Shown here: one piece after another, positions 1 to 13,138 of the stretch
Numbering within the stretch: position 1 is the stretch's first letter
How the letters are laid out: each line of letters begins with the position of its first letter
From: Desulfonema magnum
Lineage (GTDB): Bacteria; Desulfobacterota; Desulfobacteria; Desulfobacterales; 4be13
Length of the DNA: 64,000 nucleotides
NCBI RefSeq assembly: GCF_017377395.1
Contig: NZ_CP061800.1
Location: 2,914,001 to 2,978,000, forward strand
Direction of reading: 5' to 3'
Position numbers and translations under genes: made by a program
Notes under the pieces: generated by a model
What the model saw: only the letters and a program-made list of their open reading frames with translations
Told to the model about the DNA's origin: nothing
Database searches by the model: none

Positions 1-565
1 CAAAACCCGTCTCAGCGTCGGTCAGACCCGTCTGATAATTAAAGGTGTTATTGCTGGAAATAAGGGTACCCCCGGCATCGTAACGCCAAGGATTTGATCC
101 CTGGTTCTGCCATTCAAGAGAAGTAATGGTAGTTGTCGTATCTGTTAATTGATATACATCATAGGTAGAAGTGTTAAAGTTCATATCCAGAACATAGTCG
201 TAGCCATAAGTCTCCTGAACTGTGAAATTACCCTTCTTTTCTCCGTCAATATCTCCGAATATGGCTGAATCTGCGTCCACATCTATGAACACATCACCAG
301 AATAGAGATCCTGGTTGCCGTTTACGAAATCATAACCACCGACCATGGTCAGGCTTGTACCATCCAGAAACCAGCCTTCCAAGTCCCAGCTCTGGTTTGC
401 CTGCATACCGACTTCTGTTTCCTGGTCTTCCCGGTTTGAATACCAACCTGTGCCCTCATAGTTTTCATCTGAAATGGTAATCTGGGTGCCGTATGCAAAG
501 GCACTCCCCGCACTTAAAAAAACAGCCAGAGCTAAAACGATTAAAATTTCTGAAAATTTTCTCAT
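1..565 (-). CDS. Secreted PEP-CTERM-like protein, 3' end outside window
   Basis: An open frame runs from an ATG at 563-565 off the left edge with no stop, about 188 codons. A strong ribosome site (AAGGAGG) lies 7 bases before the ATG. The protein starts with a clear signal peptide (MRKFSEILIVLALAVFLS, then AGSAFA before the likely cleavage site) and continues as a Gly/Asp/Asn/Thr-rich, low-lysine, beta-type extracellular sequence with no recognised enzyme motif. The signal peptide closely resembles that of the PEP-CTERM protein at 5431-6093, and the promoter is the same sigma-54 type, so I infer this is a third exosortase substrate. The sorting tail itself lies outside the window and is not seen. 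Confidence 0.8.
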   Translation of the reverse strand, partial: MRKFSEILIVLALAVFLSAGSAFAYGTQITISDENYEGTGWYSNREDQETEVGMQANQSWDLEGWFLDGTSLTMVGGYDFVNGNQDLYSGDVFIDVDADSAIFGDIDGEKKGNFTVQETYGYDYVLDMNFNTSTYDVYQLTDTTTTITSLEWQNQGSNPWRYDAGGTLISSNNTFNYQTGLTDAETGF

Positions 566-750
566 TTTAATTCCTCCTTCTTAGTTTTAAAATAAATGAC
601 AACTGGTTCATTAAACAAATGAATTCCATACGTCAGACTTTCAAGTATCTTTATTGCCTCCTTTTCAGATTTGATATTTAAAGATTCTGATTTCCTTCAG
701 AACTTTCTGACTCAGCAATCTTTAAATTTTTTAGTTCTTACTTTATTTAC

Positions 751-768
751 ATGCAAACAGCGTGCCTA
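751..768 (-). promoter_or_regulatory. Sigma-54 (-24/-12) promoter for the gene ending at 565
   Basis: The minus strand reads TAGGCACGCTGTTTGCAT. It has GG, exactly ten bases, then GC, and matches the RpoN consensus (TGGCACG-N4-TTGCA) almost fully. Transcription would start near 741 and give a leader of about 175 bases before the ATG at 565. Confidence 0.8.
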
Positions 769-839
769 AAAAAAAATATATCTTATAACCTTTTAAAATA
801 ATATTTTAAATTAATGTTTTTCAGGGTTGTTGGGAAGCG

Positions 840-957
840 TAAACCCCTATAACCCAAAATGGCATTTTTTCGGTTTTTTTAAAATAAAAAACAATAATAA
901 TAGGATATTGTGTCAATTATAACTAAAATTAAAATTATGGTTAAACGTATAGGGGTT
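840..957. promoter_or_regulatory. Candidate activator-binding region upstream of the sigma-54 promoter
   Basis: Inverted copies of an AACCCCTATA/TATAGGGGTT motif lie at about 842-852 and 947-957, some 80-200 bases upstream of the -24 box. This is where enhancer sites of sigma-54 activators usually sit. A related GTTATAGGGG lies at 6597-6606 upstream of another PEP-CTERM gene and GTTATAAGG at 2861-2869 upstream of the third. The assignment is inference from spacing and repetition. Confidence 0.35.
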
Positions 958-1196
958 GGCCTGTCAAAAAAGATGTTTTATTTCAGATATGTGCTTTTAT
1001 ATCAGCTTCTTAAGGTTCGGACAACGCTTTCTGTTCAGGCTTTTTTATGACCCTCGAAAGTGTGATCGGATTGAAGATAAAACCGCTATCGCCGAGGGGT
1101 CGAGAGGCTGGGCAGGTAATGAAAACCAGACAGATTTCATTTCGTCAGGATTGATTCTTATTTCACCGAGATGATACAGCCTTATTTTTGGGTATG

Positions 1197-1353
1197 TCCC
1201 ACCTTTTACACAAGGACAGATTTTATGTGTAAGAGGCGGGAACATATCCGTTTTTTTCGCCACAAAGGCACGAAGGCACGAAGTTTCACGAAGTCTCTTT
1301 GTGATTCCTTTGTGTCTTTGTGGCTGATTCTTTCGGATGTGTAAAAGGTGGGA
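1197..1353. repeat. MITE-like element with 16-bp terminal inverted repeats
   Basis: TCCCACCTTTTACACA at 1197-1212 is perfectly inverted at 1338-1353. Inside lies a second inverted repeat (GCCACAAAG 1259-1267, CTTTGTGGC 1316-1324) made of CACGAAGGCACGAAG-type words. A similar internal word set occurs at 22110-22193, and one terminal repeat (TGTGTAAAAGGTGGGATA) recurs at about 31293-31310. No coding capacity: small open frames here are not supported. It looks like a non-autonomous mobile element; no flanking target duplication was established. Confidence 0.6.
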
Positions 1354-1363
1354 TACACCCACA

Positions 1364-1394
1364 AAAGAAGGCAGAGTCGTAAAAGACTCTGCCT
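1364..1394 (-). terminator. Rho-independent terminator after the PEP-CTERM gene at 1514-2494
   Basis: On the minus strand a 10-bp stem (AGGCAGAGTC ... GACTCTGCCT, arms 1385-1394 and 1369-1378) with a 6-base loop is followed by TTCTTTTGT. Confidence 0.6.
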
Positions 1395-1432
1395 TTGTGC
1401 TGGTAAGAATTAAGCTTTTAACTTAATTCTTT

Positions 1433-1528
1433 TTACCGTGAAAATACATTTTGAAAAGCCGGGTTTTTTATCTGAAAATATTTTCATGACCGGAGGCGAA
1501 AAACCCGGCTTTTTCATGAGCGTTTATT
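1433..1528. repeat. Dispersed palindromic element, family A, copy 1
   Basis: About 96 bp, bounded by TACCGTGAAAATA at one end and GCGTTTATT at the other, with two inverted blocks AAAAGCCGGGTTTTTT and AAAAACCCGGCTTTTT. The same element recurs at 5228-5326, 6186-6283 and 13139-13238. This copy overlaps the stop codon of the gene at 1514-2494, so the element end supplies the last few codons or the stop. Confidence 0.7.
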
Positions 1529-2494
1529 AAATCTTTTTCTGAGCAGTGCGAGTCCGATCATACCGCATCCGAGCAGAAACATGGTTGCAGGTTCGGGAGT
1601 TGCTGCTGATCCTCCGCCGCCGCCTGCGGGAGCAGCAATATTTCCTGCCATCATTATGCCGTCATTTCCGCATTCCATGGTCCACCAGAACTCAAAAGCC
1701 CCGCCGCCTTCCAGACCGAGAGCGTCCAGAGCCATTACCGCATTGACTTCATAAGCGGCTTTTTTATTACCGGCTTCATTAATAACAGGTCTGTCATCTA
1801 TCCAGACGTTTTTGGTTCTTACCTTTCCATTTTTATTCACATACTCAACTTTGGTCTTGGTTTTAGTTTTCCACTCCCAGGTAACATCTCCCTGATATCC
1901 AAGGTCTTCTCCGTATTCTGCGATATGGACTGGCAGATTATTGGCCCCGCCAAAGGGATCAGCCCCCCCGTCAGTGGTGGCTCCGCCAACTTTGTTGGCA
2001 TTTCCATAGCCTTCATACAAACCCGTTGAAAAGATTGCAAGATCATAAAGGTGACCTTCCTGAACCGGACTCCAGTCGTACCCGTCATCCCCGCCATCTT
2101 TGTATAAATTGGAATAACCTGCCAGGTCCTCGTTTATATCACCTTCATGACTGTTCAGCGCCAAACCGAAAACATTTCCTGATGTATAATCAGCTTCCAA
2201 ACCTGATCCGTCATAGCCATCTGTATGACTTCCGCCAACATTGATATATAAATCACCTGCCCCGACATTTATGTCATGATAAATGCCTCCTGTCTGTGGC
2301 AGGCCAGTTATCATATTGAAATATAAATTGCTGTCATCGTAGGCATAGCCCATTCGATACACTTCGTAGGTGGAACCGCCAGATGCGTCATTAGAACGGT
2401 CATACTGATATGTAAATTCCAAAGCCCAGGCATTAGATATTAACAAAGAGATAAACATTATTCCTGAAACTAACAACATTGCTATTTTTTTCAT
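1514..2494 (-). CDS. PEP-CTERM exosortase-sorted surface protein
   Basis: 326 residues. The ATG at 2494 has an AAGGAGG ribosome site. Residues 1-24 form a signal peptide. The body is rich in Gly, Asp, Asn and Tyr with no lipobox. A flexible GGGGGSAA linker leads to the sorting tail: TPEPATMFLLGCG, a hydrophobic stretch and the basic end LRKRFNKRS, the tripartite PEP-CTERM signal cut by exosortase. Known for the family: such proteins are placed on the outer surface or in the exopolysaccharide matrix. The specific function is unknown; an internal run around WKTKTKTKVEYVNKNGKVR is unusually basic for the protein. Expression probably depends on the sigma-54 promoter at 2795-2812, which leaves a leader of about 290 bases. 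No exosortase gene is in this window. Confidence 0.9.
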   Translation of the reverse strand: MKKIAMLLVSGIMFISLLISNAWALEFTYQYDRSNDASGGSTYEVYRMGYAYDDSNLYFNMITGLPQTGGIYHDINVGAGDLYINVGGSHTDGYDGSGLEADYTSGNVFGLALNSHEGDINEDLAGYSNLYKDGGDDGYDWSPVQEGHLYDLAIFSTGLYEGYGNANKVGGATTDGGADPFGGANNLPVHIAEYGEDLGYQGDVTWEWKTKTKTKVEYVNKNGKVRTKNVWIDDRPVINEAGNKKAAYEVNAVMALDALGLEGGGAFEFWWTMECGNDGIMMAGNIAAPAGGGGGSAATPEPATMFLLGCGMIGLALLRKRFNKRS

Positions 2495-2794
2495 TTTTGA
2501 GCCTCCTTAATTAAAAAAACGCCAATTGATTTATTGAGTTAATTCAAAACTTAATACTTTTGATCTATTATATTTGACACCTCCTTTCGTCTGATTTTAA
2601 ATAAATTTTATAGTTGCCTCGGCAGTGATGCATATTCAATGAATTATACTCAGATTATTAATAATAATTCGTTGTTTTTCACTCTTTAAAAGAGAGGAGG
2701 AAAGAGAGGGACACACGAATTACCATCAATTAATGAGGTGAATATTTCATTACAATATGCACCACTACCATAAACCGCCTTCATGCTTTATATG

Positions 2795-2812
2795 TAGCAA
2801 GAACAATGCCAA
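2795..2812 (-). promoter_or_regulatory. Sigma-54 (-24/-12) promoter for the PEP-CTERM gene at 1514-2494
   Basis: The minus strand reads TTGGCATTGTTCTTGCTA, with GG, exactly ten bases, then GC. Transcription would start near 2785. The two palindromes at 2921-2967 lie about 110-155 bases upstream, the usual distance for enhancer sites. Confidence 0.75.
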
Positions 2813-2920
2813 ATTTTTCAAAATTAACTTTTTTTTATTAAATAATTATAATATTAGTTGGTTATAAGGATATTTGGGAAGGAATGGTAAGATATGAAGG
2901 AAACTATAAAAGTGTTCATA

Positions 2921-2967
2921 TTGAACAATTTGTTCAAATAAAGTGTCCGGATTGAACAATTTGTTCA
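2921..2967. promoter_or_regulatory. Twin palindromic sites, likely enhancer for the sigma-54 promoter
   Basis: TTGAACAATTTGTTCAA at 2921-2937 (8-bp arms around one T) is repeated as TTGAACAATTTGTTCA at 2952-2967. The two centres are 31 bases apart, close to three helical turns, as expected for cooperative binding of dimers on one DNA face. The second site contains the stop codon of the regulator gene at 2965-5097. I infer binding by one of the two Fis-type activators nearby. Confidence 0.55.
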
Positions 2968-5097
2968 TTTATTTGTGTCAATTCCATATTTGCGCAGTCT
3001 GCTATAAAATGTCCCTCTGCTGACATCAAGCAGACGGGCAGCTTTGGTCTTATTCCATTTTGTCCGGTTCAGAGCTTCAAGAATGCTTTCTTTCTCCGAA
3101 TTTCGGACGGGCTGCTTCTGTTCAGCGACTGTGACACTTTTTTCAGCGTCAGCCAGCAACTCCGGCGGCAGATGACCCGCGGTGATGGTTCCGCCCGGAC
3201 AGAGAACACAGGCATATTCAATGGTATTTTTTAATTCCCGAACATTACCCGGCCAGGAATGGCGCATGAAGATATTGAGAACTTTATCTGATATGCCGGT
3301 AAATTGCTTGCCATTGTTTTTGGCTTCAATATCCATAAAATATTTCATCAGGAGCGGGATATCGCCAGCCCGGTCCCGCAAAGGCGGCAGGTGAATATTG
3401 AACACTTTCAATCGGTAATAAAGGTCCTCACGAAACCGGCCCTGCCTGACCTGTTCCGCTAAGCCAACATTGGTCGCTGCGATGATGCGCACGTCTGCTT
3501 TACAGGTTTTGCTGTCCCCCACCCGCTCAAATTCCTTATATTCCAGAATACGAAGCAGTTTTGCCTGCAAATGCGGAGCCAGCTCACCGATTTCATCCAA
3601 AAAAATTGTCCCGCCCTGGGCAGTCTCAAATCGCCCGGCCCGGTCCCTGATGGCCCCGGTAAATGCCCCTTTTACATGGCCGAAAAGTTCACTTTCCAGA
3701 ATATTTTCAGCTAACATGGCGCAGTTTACCCGGACCAGCGGCTTTTCCGACCGAAGGCTGCCGTAATGAACAGCCTCCATCACCCGCTCTTTGCCTGTGC
3801 CAGTCTCACCGGTGATCAGCACCGTCGTCTCTGTATGGGCGAATTGTTCCAGCAGGGTATAAATACGCTGCATAGGTTCGCTCCGGCCAATGATGTTTTT
3901 AAAAGAACCGCGTTCCTGAAGCTTTATTTCCAACTCCACCAGCCGCGTGATGTCCCGGATCACCAGCATCGCGCCGATCACATTGTTCCGATGGTCCAAC
4001 AAAGGCGAGGTCGTCAGGCTCAGACGCTTCTTCTGTCCGCCGCTGCCAGGACATTCCATATTATGCTCTGAAACGGTTTGTCCGGTATCCAGCAACCGGC
4101 GCAGAACACTGACACATTGGCCCGGACATTGATCGGGCATCTTTCCTAATTGCTTACCTGGTATAATATGACCTGCCAGGGCACAGATATTTTTCAGGGG
4201 AGTGTTGATCTGAATCACACGTCCGCCCGCGTCCACGGTGATAATGCCTTCGGGAATACTGCGAAAAACAGCTTCGAGTTTTGCCTGGGACGCTTGTTTT
4301 TCCTGCATGGCCTGTCTGAGAGAGTCCTCAGCCAGCCGTCGCTCAGTCGTATCCCTCCCTACTGACTGGAACTCAATAAGACTGTCCTGGTTATTAAAAA
4401 TCGCCCGGACAGTTCGCTGATGCCATCGGATTTCACCGGCAGCATTCATCACCTGGTGTTCTGTTGTTGCCACAGAATTTTTCGGGGTAAGCACTGTAAG
4501 ATGATTTTTCGCCTTTTCCCGGTCTTCCGGAGGAATAAAACTCAGAAAATTCTGTCCGATCATTTCTTTCTGTGTTTTATCAAAACAGCGGCAATAAGCA
4601 TCATTCACAAAGGTAAGTGTGCCGTCAGGACGGAATCGGCAGATCAGTTCAGTCTGATCTTCAACAACGGCACGGTATCTTGTTTCACTTTCCCGTAATT
4701 GTGCTTCCATGCGCCTTCGTTCCAGATGGTTCCGCACACGTGCGTTGATTATCGAGGGATTGAAAGGCTTTATGACATAATCCGAGGCTCCCAGTTCAAG
4801 CCCCCGTATCTCATCAGCAGCTTTATCCATGGAGGTTATGAAGATAACAGGGATGTCCTGAGCCTTTTTATAGGTTTTTAGTTCACTGAGAACCTCATAT
4901 CCGCTCATATCAGGCATCATAATATCCAGCAAAATCAGATCAGGGGGCGATTCGGCTGTAACACATTCAAGGGCCTCCCTGCCACTCGTGGCTCCGATGA
5001 GTTTATAGTCTCCTGTCAGCGATGATGCCAATATTCTGATATTGTCCGGTTCATCATCTACGATCAGTATTTTTTGTTTTACAGAGTGATTATCCAT
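2965..5097 (-). CDS. Sigma-54-dependent response regulator (REC-PAS-PAS-AAA-Fis)
   Basis: 710 residues; the ATG at 5097 follows AAGGGGAAAACT. Residues 5-120 are a receiver domain with the acidic pair D14/D15, phospho-acceptor D58 and K110. Two PAS domains follow (about 140-255 and 270-390). The AAA+ domain starts near 400 with Walker [10 protein letters not shown] and the sigma-54 contact loop GAFTGA. The C-terminal Fis-type helix-turn-helix ([20 protein letters not shown]) binds DNA. It should activate RpoN promoters after phosphorylation by a histidine kinase, which is not encoded in this window, with extra input through PAS ligands. Its position between three PEP-CTERM genes with sigma-54 promoters makes these the most likely targets, an inference. 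Confidence 0.93.
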   Translation of the reverse strand: MDNHSVKQKILIVDDEPDNIRILASSLTGDYKLIGATSGREALECVTAESPPDLILLDIMMPDMSGYEVLSELKTYKKAQDIPVIFITSMDKAADEIRGLELGASDYVIKPFNPSIINARVRNHLERRRMEAQLRESETRYRAVVEDQTELICRFRPDGTLTFVNDAYCRCFDKTQKEMIGQNFLSFIPPEDREKAKNHLTVLTPKNSVATTEHQVMNAAGEIRWHQRTVRAIFNNQDSLIEFQSVGRDTTERRLAEDSLRQAMQEKQASQAKLEAVFRSIPEGIITVDAGGRVIQINTPLKNICALAGHIIPGKQLGKMPDQCPGQCVSVLRRLLDTGQTVSEHNMECPGSGGQKKRLSLTTSPLLDHRNNVIGAMLVIRDITRLVELEIKLQERGSFKNIIGRSEPMQRIYTLLEQFAHTETTVLITGETGTGKERVMEAVHYGSLRSEKPLVRVNCAMLAENILESELFGHVKGAFTGAIRDRAGRFETAQGGTIFLDEIGELAPHLQAKLLRILEYKEFERVGDSKTCKADVRIIAATNVGLAEQVRQGRFREDLYYRLKVFNIHLPPLRDRAGDIPLLMKYFMDIEAKNNGKQFTGISDKVLNIFMRHSWPGNVRELKNTIEYACVLCPGGTITAGHLPPELLADAEKSVTVAEQKQPVRNSEKESILEALNRTKWNKTKAARLLDVSRGTFYSRLRKYGIDTNK

Positions 5098-5227
5098 AGT
5101 TTTCCCCTTTTTAAGATAAAGAAGTTCAGGAAGCAGATTATAAAAAATAGTTTTTTATGTCAAATGGTTAAAAATTGAATTAAGAATAGGAGAAAATGAT
5201 GGTCCGGAAGATGGAAGAATTATGAAA

Positions 5228-5326
5228 AATAAACACTTATGAAAAACCCGGGTTTTTCGCCCCCGGTCATAAAAATATTTTCAGATAAAAAACCCGGGTT
5301 TTTAAAATTTATCTTTACGGTAAAAA
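5228..5326. repeat. Dispersed palindromic element, family A, copy 2 (reverse orientation)
   Basis: Runs from AATAAACAC to CTTTACGGTAAAAAT with AAAAACCCGGGTTTTT blocks. Here the core is CCCGGG, more symmetric than the CCCGGC of other copies. It lies in the 330-bp gap between the response regulator and the next PEP-CTERM gene; the rest of that gap, apart from the terminator at 5368-5400, shows nothing. Confidence 0.7.
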
Positions 5327-5367
5327 TGATTTTTTGGGGAGAAAAAACAGATAAAAGGGGGAAGAAG

Positions 5368-5400
5368 ATAAAAAAGGCAGGGCCATGAATGACCCTGCCT
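5368..5400 (-). terminator. Rho-independent terminator after the PEP-CTERM gene at 5431-6093
   Basis: On the minus strand AGGCAGGG (5393-5400) pairs with CCCTGCCT (5375-5382) and is followed directly by TTTTTTATC. It starts about 30 bases after the stop codon. Confidence 0.75.
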
Positions 5401-5430
5401 GTATTGTTTGTGAGTTCGGCCTCAGTTAAG

Positions 5431-6093
5431 TTAATTGTTGTTAAACTTTTTTCTGAGTCCCACAAGACCGATTAAACCGACACTAAGAAGAAGCATAGTG
5501 GCAGGTTCGGGGGTTGATCCTTTATTAACAATGAGGTCCTGTTGGTCAGCATTAAATGTGACACTGTAATGATCGTTAAGATGAGCAACCATACTGTCAG
5601 TAAACTCGACTTCTGAGACAGCACTCAGATAAGTCTGAGCATAACTCTCACCAGCAGTACTGTTTAATTTGAAGTTGTCTAACCCGAGATCATACTCACC
5701 TCCGGCATCCAGAACAACTTCCCATATGGCTATCTGAAGACCCAGCACGTCGCCTTCTTTGCCATAGTTATCCATAAGCCATGCAGCCTCCAGAGCACCG
5801 TCAATAGCGCTGAGTCCTGCTATTTCCACCTCACTGTTTTTACTGTACCATTGACCAGGTTCGATGCAAAAAGCCAGCATTTCTTCGTCACTGCTTTCAA
5901 AGCTCACTGTAAAAGATCCGGCTCCGCCGCTATAATTACCACCGTCCGGGGCGATAGCGTTTACATAGTCAATATTAACTGATCCTGCATGATTATATGT
6001 GGCATATTGAGTCGTGGTGTATGCCTGCACACCAAAAGGGAGTAAAAAAACTGCCAAAGCCAACGCCGTTAAAATTTTTGCAAATTTTTTCAT
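5431..6093 (-). CDS. PEP-CTERM protein with thioester-domain-like motifs
   Basis: 220 residues; the ATG at 6093 has AAGGAGG. Signal peptide to about residue 24, then a compact extracellular domain, then TPEPATMLLLSVGLIGLVGL and a basic end (RKKFNNN), a complete PEP-CTERM sorting signal. In the middle, FCIEPG is followed later by LQIAIWEV. Known for Gram-positive thioester adhesins (TQXA domains): a Cys in a YC-I/FC-I context bonds to the Gln of a TQxAIW motif to form an internal thioester for covalent adhesion. Here the first position is Leu rather than Thr, but Cys, Gln and AIW are kept. The protein has a single Cys after the signal peptide. I infer a surface protein able to attach covalently to a partner. 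Sigma-54 promoter at 6402-6419. Confidence 0.88.
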   Translation of the reverse strand: MKKFAKILTALALAVFLLPFGVQAYTTTQYATYNHAGSVNIDYVNAIAPDGGNYSGGAGSFTVSFESSDEEMLAFCIEPGQWYSKNSEVEIAGLSAIDGALEAAWLMDNYGKEGDVLGLQIAIWEVVLDAGGEYDLGLDNFKLNSTAGESYAQTYLSAVSEVEFTDSMVAHLNDHYSVTFNADQQDLIVNKGSTPEPATMLLLSVGLIGLVGLRKKFNNN

Positions 6094-6185
6094 GTTGATA
6101 CCTCCTTAAGTTTTTAATAATTACTTGTTTATTGAACGAACATCACATACTGCTTTTCATTTTTATTGTGTGATCACCTCCTTAC

Positions 6186-6283
6186 TTTACCGTGAAAATA
6201 CATTTTGAAAAGCCGGGTTTTTTATCTGAAAACATTTTCATAACCGGGGGCAAAAAACCCGGCTTTTTTATGAGCGTTTATTT
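6186..6283. repeat. Dispersed palindromic element, family A, copy 3
   Basis: Nearly identical to copy 1 and in the same orientation. It lies between the sigma-54 promoter at 6402-6419 and the start codon at 6093, so it would be transcribed as two strong hairpins in the leader of the thioester-like PEP-CTERM gene. Confidence 0.7.
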
Positions 6284-6401
6284 TAATTTTAGGATTGCAT
6301 GACTTTCATCAGTTGCGGTTTCCGCTGATTCAGTTTCCCAAAATTGTATTTAATGATTTCAAAAATTTTAAAAAATTTTGCACATCAAATATAATAGATA
6401 T

Positions 6402-6419
6402 ATGCAAAATCCGTACCTA
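6402..6419 (-). promoter_or_regulatory. Sigma-54 (-24/-12) promoter for the PEP-CTERM gene at 5431-6093
   Basis: The minus strand reads TAGGTACGGATTTTGCAT: GG, ten bases, GC, with one departure (T for C) from GGCACG. Transcription would start near 6392. Confidence 0.75.
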
Positions 6420-7136
6420 AAATAAGAAAACATTTATAATAGTTTGAAATAATATAGTATTTTTTTATTTTTTAAATCAGAACGGTATGCAAAGCCTTAT
6501 AACTAAATTTAAATTTTTAAAGAATTTATAGCGATTAAATATATTAATATTAGGATGTTAATTAGAATTACGACAAAAGTTGTTTTTTTAATTAAAGTTA
6601 TAGGGGAATACATCGTCAGATATAGCCCATTTTTGTAGTTTTTTTTAAACCCATGGGGAAAACTCTCTGTTTTTATAATAACATACATATACATCTGCCA
6701 ATAAACAGCTATATCCCGCGGCACAACAAGACATGAAAATTAGCTTTACCTGCCACGCCTGGTGCCTGATACGCGTGGAAACGCGTACCACCCCTTTTGG
6801 ATACAGTACATATCAGACAGTATGTGCAGGAATGCGGGATTGAGTCTGGGATAGGCAAATTAGGAACAGATGCGTTCCCCAAGCCGGACCTCGAACAGAA
6901 TTTGCGGAAATGTGGGAATAAAGCAGATTCAGCGCGTTCGACTTGCTGACAAGTTTTGACTGTTTAGCTGCCCGACGGTCGTAAGTCCTCATAACATAAT
7001 GAAATGATTGATTCAGACAGCAATGATATGTAATTATAATTAATTACAACTGTTCATTTCAGACGTTTATTAAGATACATTTCAAAGTCTTGGAAGAACT
7101 TACGACATACGAGCCGGCTATGGAATCAGCAAGGAA
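6420..7136. other. Long AT-rich intergenic and upstream regulatory stretch
   Basis: No gene is supported here. It holds GTTATAGGGG at 6597-6606 (possible activator site), a short hairpin TACGCGT-GGAA-ACGCGTA at 6770-6787, and a CACAACAAGACATGAAA word at 6722-6738 repeated at 28562-28578. A 71-codon frame at 6509-6724 has AT-driven composition and no ribosome site. Confidence 0.5.
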
Positions 7137-8168
7137 TTACCTGTTGGAAGCATTGTAAAGCATTCCTGTTTCCGCTCTGAGTCTCTGATTTTTGAGACGT
7201 TTGCTCAAAGCAGGCTGAGAAATCCCCAGTATTTTGGCAGCAATGGACTGATTGCCATTGGCCCGTTTTATGGCTTCGTTCACGAGCATAAGTGTGGCCT
7301 GCTTTATCGTAGGTAATTCTCTTAACTGCGAAAAGGGAGAATTTTCATCTGATCCGGGGTCCCCCGGAGCAGCCCTGTTTTCCTGCTCCTGGGCAATATG
7401 CGCTCTGAACGAATCCAGTGAAAGTACTTTGGACTTATGCCGGCTTACTGCTTCAAAGACCATTGCCCGCAGTTCTCTGATATTTCCCGGAAAAGAATAT
7501 GTTCCCAGCAAAGTGAATAATTCTTTTGGCGGTGTCGGCTTTTTCTTTCCCAAATTATATGCTGCTTCTTCCAGGAAATGATCCACCAGAAGCGAGATAT
7601 CTTCGGAACGCTCGCATAGCGGCGGAATATTTATATGATGGGTGCGGAGTCTGAAATTGAGGTCTTTGCGAAATTTACCTATCCTCTGAAGCTTCCAGAT
7701 ATCCTGATTGGTGGCTGTGATAATATAAGAATCTGTGTATCTGGGTTCGTCTTCTCCCAGCGGCAGATACTCGCCATCCTGAATGAGCCGCAGCAATTTT
7801 ACCTGTGACGCGGGGGCCAGATCACCGATTTCATCCAGAAAAAGGGTTCCGCCTGCTGCCAGTTCAACCATTCCCCGGCGAGGCTGATCTGCGCCTGTGA
7901 ATGCTCCTCTTGCATGGCCGAAAAGCGTGTCTGAAAACATATTGTCATCAAGACCGGCCACATTAACCACAACTAAGTTGCCCCGGGAAATTCTGACCTT
8001 GTGTATGCATCTGGCAATCATTTCTTTGCCCACGCCAGTTTCACCCGTTATCAGTATCGGTTGTGTTGTATAGGCGATGGACTCAATATATTGAAAAATT
8101 GCCAGCATTTCCGGATTGTTGGTGATAATTTCCGAGAAGGCTTCCGATTTTTTTAGGGTATCTAACAT
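7137..8168 (-). CDS. Short sigma-54 activator (AAA-Fis, no sensor domain)
   Basis: About 343 residues from the ATG at 8168 (GAGAAAATCATT precedes it); an upstream in-frame TTG at 8264 would give 375 residues but lacks a ribosome site. The AAA+ domain starts almost at once: Walker A GETGVGKEM, GAFTGA in the form ARGAFTGADQPRR, then FLDEIGDL. The C-terminal helix-turn-helix is NQSIAAKILGISQPALSKRL. There is no receiver or ligand domain, so it may be constitutively competent or controlled by a partner, as in PspF-type activators. It lies just upstream of the PEP-CTERM promoter region at 6402-6419 and could act there. Which of the two activators serves which promoter cannot be read from sequence. 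Confidence 0.9.
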   Translation of the reverse strand: MLDTLKKSEAFSEIITNNPEMLAIFQYIESIAYTTQPILITGETGVGKEMIARCIHKVRISRGNLVVVNVAGLDDNMFSDTLFGHARGAFTGADQPRRGMVELAAGGTLFLDEIGDLAPASQVKLLRLIQDGEYLPLGEDEPRYTDSYIITATNQDIWKLQRIGKFRKDLNFRLRTHHINIPPLCERSEDISLLVDHFLEEAAYNLGKKKPTPPKELFTLLGTYSFPGNIRELRAMVFEAVSRHKSKVLSLDSFRAHIAQEQENRAAPGDPGSDENSPFSQLRELPTIKQATLMLVNEAIKRANGNQSIAAKILGISQPALSKRLKNQRLRAETGMLYNASNR

Positions 8169-8371
8169 AATGATTTTCTCTGATAAATTTTGGGTCCTGA
8201 TTATTTTTTTACCGGAAACCGGTGTGTCTGTATCAGATTTCAGGCAGATGATGACCAGAACCAAATTTTGGGTTAAATTTTCTGCCCTTTTTAAAATTAA
8301 TATTTATTAAAAAAAACAATAATAAGTCAATGGGGTGAACGGAGTATTCAGCGGTAGAAATATTCTACTTT

Positions 8372-12688
<4,317 letters not shown>

Positions 12689-12709
12689 TATTTTTTATGA
12701 TATATAGGA

Positions 12710-13138
12710 AATGTTCTGAGAGTATGTTTGAAAAGTCCCGGCAGGGACGATATTTTTATAGCAATTGTCCGAACCATTATACAAAAAAATGGGTTGAAAA
12801 AATTTTGAACAACTTATACTATTCTTAAAAAAACATTGTCAACCTGGCCTTACCAGGAGCAAAATCTGCTTTGTGCGAAGCTCTGTTTTGTTTTCACCTG
12901 GACATGCACCTTATTTTATATAATTTATATTATCGTATTTTTTTTAAGGCGGCAAGATTAAATTTACAACCGTGAAGTTATTTTTTAGTGACCGAAGAGA
13001 ATTGAGAATTGAAAATTGAAAATTGAGAATTGAAAATTGAAAAAAAAAGTACAGGAAAATCAGATAAAAAGTTGAATTTTTTCCTTTTCTTATCCTGGTT
13101 CCCTGTACTTTTTGTAATTTTTTATAATTTCCTGATAC
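12710..13138. other. Intergenic region with heptanucleotide array
   Basis: This gap between hrpA and the divergently placed AMP-ligase gene contains TGTTTGAAAAGTCCCGGCAG at 12725-12744, also found in altered form at 16147-16164. A 7-bp array of the GAATTGA/AAATTGA type lies at 12998-13043. No gene is supported. Confidence 0.6.

Noticed and set aside
956..1362. Two overlapping frames on opposite strands
   Set aside because: Both are readings of the MITE-like element at 1197-1353 and its flanks; no protein features.
5220..5465. 81-codon minus-strand frame
   Set aside because: Runs through the terminator and a family A repeat; the sequence is repeat-derived.
6509..6724. 71-codon minus-strand frame with a hydrophobic C-terminus
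   Set aside because: Lies in an AT-rich promoter region; Ile/Leu/Lys/Tyr content follows base composition, no ribosome site, overlaps candidate activator sites.
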